Assembly (NCBI GenBank): GCA_041574955.1
Contig: JBFGNS010000136.1
Coordinates: 1-11,490 of the forward strand
DNA length: 11,490 bases
Reading direction: 5' to 3'
DNA from: CALZJC01 sp041574955
Lineage (GTDB): Bacteria; Acidobacteriota; Thermoanaerobaculia; Multivoradales; JAHEKO01
Positions 1 through 5,271 of this stretch are shown here, one piece after another. The stretch's first letter is position 1. Each line of letters begins with the position of its first letter. The translations under genes and the position numbers were made by a program. The notes under the pieces were generated by a model. The model ran no database searches, was not told where the DNA came from, and saw only the letters and a program-made list of their open reading frames with translations.

Positions 1-641
1 CGACCCGCCGCCGCCAGCCGCGCCAGGGGGGTGACCGCTCCGGGGTCGCCGTCGTCGCGGGCGGTCGCTCGAGCCGTCGGGCGCGGGGCGTGGCGGGCGG
101 CGTGCGCCGCCGCGCCGGCGAGCAGCGCCAGCGCGGTCACCGCCAGCGCCCGCCAGCCGCTCCACCAGGCGAAGGCGGCGAACGCCAGCCAGGTGAGGGC
201 CCCGATCACCACCTGGTGCGCCGCCTGGTCGAGCAGCACGGCGCCGTAGACGGTCGAGAACGGCAGCCCCGACCAGCGGCTGACGTACCGGCCGCGCAGC
301 AGGCCGCCGGCCACGCGCGCCGTCGGAGTGACGTGGTTGACCAGCACCGCCGACATCAGGATCGCGAACCGGTGGCCCGCCGGGGGCAGCGCCCCCAACC
401 GCTCGAGCAGCGGCGACCAGCGCAGGTGGAGCGCCACGAACCTCACCGTCAGCAGCAGCAACGTGCCGCCGGCCGCCCACGCCGGCAGCGCCGCGAGCCG
501 GCGCCCGAGGTCGGCCCACCCGATCTCCGCCACGCCGCGCGCCAGCAGCCAGGCGGAGAGCGCCAGCACCGCCGCGGCGAACACGGTCCGCGCCACGGTG
601 CCGGCGCGTCGCGGCGCTGCGGGGGGCGGAGGGTGGGGCAT
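1..641 (-). CDS. LPG-synthase TM / flippase-like integral membrane protein (3' end outside window)
   Basis: The reading frame is open from an ATG at 641-639 to the left edge, giving 213 residues. The family (UPF0104, the membrane domain of lysylphosphatidylglycerol synthase, also seen in AglD-like proteins) usually has about 300 or more residues, so roughly a third of the C-terminus is missing. Hydrophobic segments are visible at about residues 17-36, 54-72, 92-102, 129-159 and 164-182. The best family mark is the stretch at 101-121, with Asn-His at 102-103, Thr-Pro, then Gly-Gly and RGRYVSR. It matches the conserved 'N..tP.r.GG..R' loop. Such proteins sit in the inner membrane and handle or flip lipid-linked substrates; the substrate here cannot be told. 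The N-terminus is Pro-rich and basic. There is no clear Shine-Dalgarno sequence; a TAGGCT hexamer lies 7 nt upstream. The gene is divergent from the sulfatase gene. Family call fairly sure, function unknown. Confidence 0.75.
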   Translation of the reverse strand, partial: MPHPPPPAAPRRAGTVARTVFAAAVLALSAWLLARGVAEIGWADLGRRLAALPAWAAGGTLLLLTVRFVALHLRWSPLLERLGALPPAGHRFAILMSAVLVNHVTPTARVAGGLLRGRYVSRWSGLPFSTVYGAVLLDQAAHQVVIGALTWLAFAAFAWWSGWRALAVTALALLAGAAAHAARHAPRPTARATARDDGDPGAVTPLARLAAAG

Positions 642-648
642 CGGCCCC

Positions 649-654
649 AGCCTA
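649..654 (-). promoter_or_regulatory. Possible -10 element of the LPG-synthase-like gene (leaderless start)
   Basis: On the minus strand the hexamer TAGGCT (TAnnnT pattern) ends 7 nt before the ATG. At that spacing transcription would start at or next to the start codon. No convincing -35 box is visible 16-18 nt upstream. It is supported mainly by the same arrangement at two other genes in the window. Confidence 0.3.
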
Positions 655-668
655 CCGGGTCAGTCTGC

Positions 669-674
669 TAGATT
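669..674 (+). promoter_or_regulatory. Possible -10 element of the sulfatase gene (leaderless start)
   Basis: TAGATT is preceded by TGC, so the site reads TGCTAGATT, an extended -10 form with 4 of 6 bases matching TATAAT. It ends 8 nt before the GTG start. No Shine-Dalgarno sequence lies between them. A start of transcription at about 681-683 would give an mRNA with almost no leader. Confidence 0.4.
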
Positions 675-682
675 CTGCCGCC

Positions 683-2026
683 GTGCCGAGACGATCTCTC
701 ATCGCGCTGCTGACGGCCGGAGCCCTGGCGGGGCTCGCCGGCGCGGCTGCCGCTGCCCCCAACATCCTGCTGATCTCGGTCGACACGCTGCGGGCCGACC
801 GGCTCTCCAGCTACGGCTACAACCGCGACACCTCGCCGCGCATCGACGCGCTGCTGGCGCGGGGCGTCCGGTTCAGCCGCGCCCGCACGGTCGAGCCGCT
901 CACCGCGCCGGCGCTGGCGTCGATGCTCACCTCGCTGCCGCCGCACGAGCACGGCTCGACCCGCAACGGCCTCAGGGTGCGCGACAACCTCACCTCGTTC
1001 TCCAAGATCCTCGGGCTGCGCGGCTACGAGACCGCCGCCTTCGTCGGCAATTGGACGCTGCAGGACCGCATCTCCGGCCTCGCCGAGCACTTCGAGACCT
1101 ACGAGTCGATCCTCAACCGGCGGCGCTGGTTCGGTCTGGTGCGTAGCGAGGCCTCGGCCAGCGACCTGAACGAGATAGCGCTCGACTGGCTGGACGACCA
1201 CCTCGACGACAAGCCCGGCAAGCCGTTTCTCTTGTGGGTGCACTACGTCGAGCCGCACGCACCGTACCGGCTGCACCCGGCGGTGATGGGGCAGCTCGGC
1301 CTGCAGGGCACCACCGACGCCACCGGTGCGCGCAACCGGTACGACTCGGAGGTGGCGTTCGTCGATCTCCACATCGGCAGGCTGTTGGACGAGGTGGCCG
1401 AGCGGGTGCCGATGACCGACACGGTGGTCGTCTTCGTCGCCGATCACGGTGAGAGCCTGGGCGAACACGGCTACTGGGGGCACGGCCGGCACCTGTACGA
1501 CGCCACCCTGTGGATCCCGATGGGGCTGGTGTGGGAGGGCACGCTCGAGCCGGCGGTGCGCGACGAGCCGGCGCTGATCACCGACCTGGCGCCGACCCTG
1601 ATGAGCGTCGCCGGCCTCGAGCCGCCGGAGTTCTTCCAGGGGCTCGACTGGCTGCCGGTGCTGCGCGGCGAGGCCGAGTTCCCCGAGGGGCGGGTGACCT
1701 GGTACCAGGCCCACCGCGGCGCGGTGACCGGCAAGCCCGAGGACGGCGTGCGGCCGCGCACCCGCGGCCTGCTCGAGGTCGGCCGCATCGAGGGGGAGGT
1801 CAAGGAGATCCTGCGGGTGACCAACGACCGCCGCTGGCTGTTCGACCTGGCGGCCGATCCCAGCGAGACCGACAGCAAGGTGCCGATCACGTCGGGACCG
1901 TCGCCCGAGCTGGCCGCCTGGCTCGAGAAGGTGCGCGACGGGCTGGCGCTGGCCGACGATCTGCCGCCGCCGTCGCTCAGCGAGGACGACCTCGACGCGC
2001 TGCGCGATCTCGGCTACATCGACTGA
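683..2026 (+). CDS. Secreted sulfatase-family (alkaline phosphatase superfamily) hydrolase or phosphotransferase with Thr nucleophile
   Basis: The product has 447 residues from a GTG start. A Sec signal peptide covers residues 1 to about 25 (MPRRSLIALL, then Ala/Gly-rich, with cleavage in the Ala run), so the enzyme acts in the periplasm or outside. The sulfatase fold is shown by NILLISVDTLRADR at 27-40 (metal Asp34), PHAPY at 191-195, VADHGESLGEHG at 252-263 (metal Asp254 and His255) and GHGRHLYDATLWIP at 266-279. The C-terminal LSEDDLDALRDLGYID is typical of this subgroup. At the active-site signature, where classical sulfatases have Cys or Ser-x-Pro-x-Arg, this protein has Thr74-Ala-Pro-Ala-Leu. 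Neither the formylglycine residue nor the Arg is present. The nucleophile is therefore probably Thr, as in phosphoglycerol and phosphoethanolamine transferases, and true sulfatase activity is doubtful. Length is normal for the family. It converges on the PLP-enzyme gene. Confidence 0.85.
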   Translation: MPRRSLIALLTAGALAGLAGAAAAAPNILLISVDTLRADRLSSYGYNRDTSPRIDALLARGVRFSRARTVEPLTAPALASMLTSLPPHEHGSTRNGLRVRDNLTSFSKILGLRGYETAAFVGNWTLQDRISGLAEHFETYESILNRRRWFGLVRSEASASDLNEIALDWLDDHLDDKPGKPFLLWVHYVEPHAPYRLHPAVMGQLGLQGTTDATGARNRYDSEVAFVDLHIGRLLDEVAERVPMTDTVVVFVADHGESLGEHGYWGHGRHLYDATLWIPMGLVWEGTLEPAVRDEPALITDLAPTLMSVAGLEPPEFFQGLDWLPVLRGEAEFPEGRVTWYQAHRGAVTGKPEDGVRPRTRGLLEVGRIEGEVKEILRVTNDRRWLFDLAADPSETDSKVPITSGPSPELAAWLEKVRDGLALADDLPPPSLSEDDLDALRDLGYID

Positions 2027-2031
2027 CGGGT

Positions 2032-2083
2032 GCGCCCGGGCGCCCGGCGCCCGGCCCCCGTCCAACGGCTGCCCCAGAGGGGC
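2032..2083. terminator. GC-rich inverted repeats between convergent genes
   Basis: The 60-bp gap between the stop codons of the sulfatase and PLP-enzyme genes holds a perfect 12-bp palindrome (GCGCCCGGGCGC, 2032-2043). It overlaps a hairpin with GGGCG/CGCCC arms (2038-2052). A second small hairpin has GCCCC at 2071-2075, a loop of AGA and GGGGC at 2079-2083. None is followed by a T-run on either strand, so this is at best a weak or factor-assisted bidirectional terminator. In a genome this GC-rich such palindromes also arise by chance. Confidence 0.3.
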
Positions 2084-2086
2084 CCC

Positions 2087-3166
2087 CTAGTCGCGGCCGC
2101 GCCAGATCTTCCAGCGGTCCACCTGCCGCTCGCCGCGCGCGACGTGGAACTCGTCGAACTGGGCGACGGTGAGGCACGAGTGGTTGGGCAGCACCCTCAG
2201 GCGGGTGCCGACGGGCAGCGGCGCGTCGACGATGCCGTGCTCTTGCGACAGCGCGGTCAGCCGGAGGCCGGGCTCGAGGCGGCCGGCGGCGTGGTCGGCG
2301 TAGACGCGGCCGAAGCCGCCGTCGCCGGCCGGCCCCGGGTCCTTCGACAGCGCCAGCGCGCCGGCGTCGACCACCGAGTGTCCGGCCGAGCTCGACACCA
2401 CGGTGGTCACCACCGTGGCGGCGCAGTCGGCGACCTCGCACGATCCCAGCCGCACCTGGGTCCAGTCGTAGAGCGCGTAGTTGCCGGGCCGGGCCTCGTC
2501 GACGCCCTGCAGGTGGTCGATCGCGGCCATTCCCGGCGTCGATCCCACCGACACCACCGGCACCTCCAGGCCGGCCGCGCGCAGCCGGTCGGCCAGCCCG
2601 GTCATCACGTCGCGCTCCTGGCGGCCGGCCGGCAGGCAGCTTGCGCGGCCGGCATAGGCGTGGCCCGAGTGGCTGAGCAGGCCGGCGAAGGTCAGCCGCT
2701 CGCTGCCGGCCAGCCGCCAGGCGAGCTTCTCGGGCATCGACGACTCCGGGTCGAGGCCGGCGCGGTGGTAGCCGCAGTCGACCTTGAGGAACACCGCCAG
2801 CGAAGCCTCGGAGCGCTCGAGCACGGCCACCGCTTCCGGCGAGTCCACGACCAGCCCGAGGTCGATTCGGCGGGCGAGCTCGAGCGCCTGGTCGAGCCGC
2901 GACGGCACCAGCGGAAACGCCCAGGTGATGTCGGCAAAGCCGGCGTCGGCGAAGACCCGCGCCTCGTAGAGCGTCGAGACCGTCACGCCGCGGGCGCCGC
3001 GCTGCTGCTGGAGCCGGGCGATCTCGACGCACTTGTGGGTCTTGAGGTGGGGGCGCAGCCGGACGCCGAGCGCCGCCGCCCGCTCCGCCATCCGGTCGAG
3101 GTTGGCCTCCAAGCGGTCGAGATCCAGCACCAGCGCCGGGGTCGGCAGATCGTCGAGCTGCGGCAC
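2087..3166 (-). CDS. D-serine dehydratase / D-threonine aldolase family PLP enzyme (fold type III)
   Basis: The product has 359 residues and starts at GTG 3166-3164. The family's usual N-terminus (LPTPALVLDLDRLEANLDRM, residues 7-26) begins right after this codon, which fixes the start. The PLP lysine is Lys42 in RPHLKTHK (39-45 region). Also visible are VSTLYEARVFADAG (63-76), LSHSGHAY (164-171), the phosphate-binding SVGSTPG (206-212), RPGNYALYDWTQ (226-237) and DAGALALSKDPG (267-278). His329 and Cys331 in LPNHSCL match the zinc ligands known for the eukaryotic-type D-serine dehydratase / D-threonine aldolase group. Members deaminate D-serine or cleave D-threonine and beta-hydroxy-aspartate in the cytoplasm. 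The substrate cannot be chosen from sequence alone. There is no Shine-Dalgarno sequence; TAGACT lies 6 nt before the start. Just upstream is a 184-bp palindromic element. Length is close to the family norm. Confidence 0.88.
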   Translation of the reverse strand: MPQLDDLPTPALVLDLDRLEANLDRMAERAAALGVRLRPHLKTHKCVEIARLQQQRGARGVTVSTLYEARVFADAGFADITWAFPLVPSRLDQALELARRIDLGLVVDSPEAVAVLERSEASLAVFLKVDCGYHRAGLDPESSMPEKLAWRLAGSERLTFAGLLSHSGHAYAGRASCLPAGRQERDVMTGLADRLRAAGLEVPVVSVGSTPGMAAIDHLQGVDEARPGNYALYDWTQVRLGSCEVADCAATVVTTVVSSSAGHSVVDAGALALSKDPGPAGDGGFGRVYADHAAGRLEPGLRLTALSQEHGIVDAPLPVGTRLRVLPNHSCLTVAQFDEFHVARGERQVDRWKIWRGRD

Positions 3167-3172
3167 GCCGGC

Positions 3173-3178
3173 AGTCTA
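3173..3178 (-). promoter_or_regulatory. Possible -10 element of the PLP-enzyme gene, overlapping the palindrome's end
   Basis: The minus strand reads TAGACT, then 6 nt (GCCGGC), then the GTG start. The first three bases of the hexamer are part of the CTAG that forms the outer end of the palindromic element. No -35 box is recognisable inside the element at the expected distance. As at the sulfatase gene, the spacing would give a leaderless transcript. Confidence 0.4.
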
Positions 3179-3359
3179 GCCCGACCTTCTCACCGAGCTG
3201 CTGCTGCGCGTCCGCATGCACCTGAACCTGCACGACTCACCTTGTGCGGGCATCCTCGACGTGCTTCGAGTACGCCTGCGGTCCCCTCCCTGCGTCAAGT
3301 CGCGCATCTTCAGGCACCTACGGCCGCTCGCCGAGCGGCTCGGTGAGAGGTCGGGCTAG
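3176..3359. repeat. 184-bp imperfect palindrome with CTAG ends (MITE-like element or structured RNA)
   Basis: The two ends are inverted copies. The minus strand from 3197 and the plus strand from 3339 both read CTCGGTGAGA-GGTCGGGCTAG, differing by a single extra base. Pairing continues inward. Positions 3208-3237 pair with 3298-3327, with 22 of 30 positions matching. The middle pairs after a one-base shift and closes in a small hairpin (GTGCT, loop TCG, AGTAC; 3261-3273) almost exactly at the geometric centre. Four of the eight mismatches in the 30-bp arm become G-U pairs if the minus strand is transcribed. Each end reads CTAG. If the TA is a target duplication, removing the element restores a single CTAG, which is what IS630/Tc1-type insertion would leave. 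No transposase gene is nearby, and no protein was recognised inside it. The palindrome is plain to see; its nature is inferred. Confidence 0.7.
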
Positions 3360-3469
3360 CGCCGTGCGGCGAGCGTGGCGGGACGGATGGCCGTTGGGGT
3401 ACCATGCCCGGAGCGGCCGGGCGAGTGCCTGCCGGACCGTACCCCTCAGCACACCAGTGAACCGCACCC
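3360..3469. other. Intergenic stretch upstream of the DUF481 gene
   Basis: No convincing gene was found between the palindrome and the DUF481 leader hairpin. Frames that are open here have no start site or family resemblance and are continuous with real genes by chance. TACCAT at 3400-3405 fits a -10 in 4 of 6 bases and could serve the DUF481 gene, but no matching -35 is seen. Confidence 0.4.
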
Positions 3470-3488
3470 GATCTGCCGGCGGCAGATC
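3470..3488 (+). promoter_or_regulatory. Perfect 8-bp hairpin in the DUF481 leader
   Basis: GATCTGCC (3470-3477) and GGCAGATC (3481-3488) are exact inverted copies around a 3-nt GGC loop. The stem ends 3 nt before the AGGAG ribosome binding site at 3492-3496, so in RNA it would sit against the initiation region. It could equally be a DNA operator palindrome. There is no T-run, so it is not an ordinary terminator. Confidence 0.5.
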
Positions 3489-3504
3489 CTCAGGAGTCCA
3501 CCCG

Positions 3505-4389
3505 ATGTCCAGACCTTTCAGCCTCGACCAAGCCCTGGCCGCCGCTGCACTGGCAGCCACCCTGTTTCTCGCCGCGCCCGCCGCGGCGCAGGACGAAGGG
3601 GAAGAGAAGGAGCTCGGCTGGTTCGACCAGGCGGAGCTGTCGCTGGTAGCGAGCAGCGGCAACTCCGAAACCGAGACGTTGTCGCTGCGCAACACGCTGA
3701 GCCGGGTGTGGCCGAAGGCCGAGCTGCGGATCACCGCCGGCGGCCTGCGCGCCGAGAGCACCGCGCTCAGCCGCGGCGCTGTAGGCACCTCCGCCGCCGA
3801 CGCCCAGGTGGTCGAGAGCTCGACGTCGACCGTCACCGCCGAGCGCTACTTCCTCAACGCGCGCTACGACCGCGAGATCTCGCAGCGGCTGTTCTGGTAC
3901 GCCGGTGCGGGCTGGCTGCGCAACGAGCCAGCCGGAATCCGCGACCGCACCTCGGTCTCGGCCGGCGTCGGCAACCTCTGGTTCGACCGCAAGACGGCGC
4001 GCTTCCGCACCGGCTACGGCGTGACCTACACCGACCAGAAGGACCTGGTCGAGCCGGCCGGCGGCAGCGACCCGTTCGCCGGCCTGCAGGCCTCCTGGGA
4101 GTACTGGCGTCAGCTCACCTCGACCACCACCTACGGCAACGACCTGGTGGTGGACCAGAACCTCGACGACACCTCCGACCTGCGCCTCGAGATGGTCAAC
4201 ACCCTGTCGGTGTCGATCACCGAGGGCCTGGCGCTCAAGCTCAGCCTGGAGGCGCTGTTCGACAACCAGCCGTCGCTGGTCGCGCTGCCGGTGAGAACGC
4301 CGGCGGGCGAGCCGACCGGGGACGTCCTCCAGGTCGAGGTGGACGACCTCGACACGCTGCTGACCGTGGCGCTGGTGGTGACCTTCTAG
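3505..4389 (+). CDS. DUF481 outer-membrane beta-barrel protein
   Basis: The product has 294 residues. The frame is open further upstream, but the ATG at 3505 is chosen because AGGAG (3492-3496) sits 8 nt before it and a signal peptide starts there. The signal peptide is residues 1-28 (MSRPFSLDQA, a Leu/Ala core, then APAAA), with cleavage before Gln29. The DUF481 mark is GWFDQAELSLVASSGNSETE followed by alternating polar and hydrophobic strands to the C-terminus. It ends in Val-Val-Thr-Phe, the terminal-Phe signal for outer-membrane insertion. DUF481 proteins (YdiY-like) are predicted small barrels of unknown function; some are salt- or acid-induced in other bacteria. An acidic segment just after the cleavage site (DEGEEKE) would lie in the periplasm. 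The 3' end faces the other barrel gene across 18 bp. Confidence 0.82.
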   Translation: MSRPFSLDQALAAAALAATLFLAAPAAAQDEGEEKELGWFDQAELSLVASSGNSETETLSLRNTLSRVWPKAELRITAGGLRAESTALSRGAVGTSAADAQVVESSTSTVTAERYFLNARYDREISQRLFWYAGAGWLRNEPAGIRDRTSVSAGVGNLWFDRKTARFRTGYGVTYTDQKDLVEPAGGSDPFAGLQASWEYWRQLTSTTTYGNDLVVDQNLDDTSDLRLEMVNTLSVSITEGLALKLSLEALFDNQPSLVALPVRTPAGEPTGDVLQVEVDDLDTLLTVALVVTF

Positions 4390-4407
4390 CTCGCCGTCCG
4401 GCCGCGC

Positions 4408-5160
4408 TCAGAACCGGAGGACGGCGCCGATGAAGGTGCCGTCGACGTCGAGCGCCAGCAGATCGCCGCCGTCCTCGGCGTCGATCTCGATCTGGCGCTG
4501 GCCCAGCGTGACGGCGAGCTTCCGGGTGACGAAGTAGCGCACCGCCACCTCGAGGTCGGTCAGGTCGCCCTCGTCGGCGCCCACCAGGGTGGTCCACTCG
4601 GCGGTGACGTGCAGCTTGCGGGTCGGCTCCAGGTCGAGCGCCAGGCCGGCGGCGCCGAACGCCACCTCGAACTCCTCGCTGGCGGTGAGCGGCAGCACCG
4701 TCAGGCCGGTGGCGGTGATCGACGCGTCGCCGCGGAACGCCTTGACCTCGACCACCGGGCCGAGCCGGTAGCGCCCCGAGGCGTCGGACAGGAACTGCCA
4801 GGCGAAGCCGAGCCGCGCGTACTCCAGCTCCAGCCGGCTGGCCACCGGCAGGGTCACCCGGAACTCGCTGCCGGCGAAGCGGATGGTGCGGTCGAGCACG
4901 GTGTCGCCCTCGAAGCTCAGGCTGGTGTAGCCGAGCCTGAGCGAGGTGCGGCGCGTCGGCCGCCAGATCAGCCGGCCGTCCACGGACTCGTCGCTGCCCA
5001 GGCCGAGATCGCGCTCGAAGTCGATGCGGGTGCCGGCGACGCCGTTGCCGACCACCGCCTGGCCGGAGAGGTCGGCGCTCCACAGACGGCCTTCGAGCTC
5101 GACGCTGGCGGCCGCGGCCGGCGCCGCCAGCAGGAAGGTCAGCAACAGGGCTCGCTTCAC
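4408..5160 (-). CDS. Outer-membrane beta-barrel protein, function unknown
   Basis: The product has 250 residues. The frame is open further upstream, but the GTG at 5160-5158 is preferred. AGGAG (5173-5169) lies 8 nt upstream, and the protein then begins with a clean signal peptide (MKRALLLTFLLAAPAAAA). After cleavage come many amphipathic strands of alternating residues, such as TSLRLGYTSLSFEGD and RLELEYARLGFAWQFL. The last residues are GAVLRF, a terminal Phe as in outer-membrane barrels. The stretch RIDFERDLGLGSDESVDG resembles a motif common in uncharacterised barrel proteins of Gram-negative bacteria. I do not recognise a named family. It is not similar to the neighbouring DUF481 protein beyond the barrel pattern. 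It lies 110 bp downstream of addA on the same strand but has its own ribosome binding site and a possible promoter, so it is probably transcribed separately. Confidence 0.72.
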   Translation of the reverse strand: MKRALLLTFLLAAPAAAASVELEGRLWSADLSGQAVVGNGVAGTRIDFERDLGLGSDESVDGRLIWRPTRRTSLRLGYTSLSFEGDTVLDRTIRFAGSEFRVTLPVASRLELEYARLGFAWQFLSDASGRYRLGPVVEVKAFRGDASITATGLTVLPLTASEEFEVAFGAAGLALDLEPTRKLHVTAEWTTLVGADEGDLTDLEVAVRYFVTRKLAVTLGQRQIEIDAEDGGDLLALDVDGTFIGAVLRF

Positions 5161-5183
5161 GATGGGCTCTCCTTTCGGCTCCT

Positions 5184-5203
5184 GCCCGTCGCGCGGGACG
5201 GGC
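5184..5203 (-). promoter_or_regulatory. Leader hairpin before the minus-strand barrel gene
   Basis: GCCCGTC (5184-5190) and GACGGGC (5197-5203) form a perfect 7-bp stem around a 6-nt loop. On the minus strand the stem is followed at once by an AGGAG (5183-5179) and then by the second, better-spaced AGGAG at 5173-5169. If transcription starts from TACACT, the hairpin would be near the very 5' end of the mRNA, where such stems are known to protect messages from decay. Confidence 0.4.
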
Positions 5204-5212
5204 GCGCGCCGG

Positions 5213-5218
5213 AGTGTA
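5213..5218 (-). promoter_or_regulatory. Possible -10 element of the minus-strand barrel gene
   Basis: The minus strand reads TACACT, matching TATAAT at 4 of 6 positions, in the 110-bp gap between addA and the barrel gene. It would place the transcript start near 5206, giving a leader of about 46 nt. No good -35 box is seen. Confidence 0.25.
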
Positions 5219-5254
5219 CAGGGGTCGCTGCGCTCGATGGGCCGAGTGTGCGGC

Positions 5255-5271
5255 GCCGCCGGGCTGGCGGC
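5255..5271 (-). terminator. Weak GC hairpin at the end of addA
   Basis: GCCGCC (5255-5260) and GGCGGC (5266-5271) form a 6-bp stem around a 5-nt loop, touching the addA stop codon. No T-run follows on the minus strand. It may mark the 3' end of the addBA message, but chance is a real alternative at this base composition. Confidence 0.25.

Noticed and set aside
668..2065. Long open frame on the minus strand opposite the sulfatase gene
   Set aside because: It is Arg/Gly/Val-rich without family motifs, and the opposite strand has clear sulfatase motifs in order. High-GC genomes give such shadow frames routinely.
2617..2636. 20-bp sequence in the PLP-enzyme gene that is palindromic at 18 of 20 positions, giving CLPAGRQ in the protein, like small palindromic elements seen inside genes of some metagenomic genomes
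   Set aside because: The protein is not longer than its family between the flanking conserved blocks, so nothing shows an insertion. GGCC-rich palindromes are expected by chance here.
3323..3339. Local 7-bp hairpin (GCCGCTC, GCC loop, GAGCGGC) considered as a separate terminator
   Set aside because: It lies inside the right arm of the 184-bp palindrome, has no T-run, and no gene ends just before it. It is best treated as part of that element.
3244..3504. Upstream in-frame extension of the DUF481 protein
   Set aside because: It would put over 80 unrelated residues before a clean signal peptide and ignore the AGGAG at 3492-3496. It also starts inside the palindromic element.
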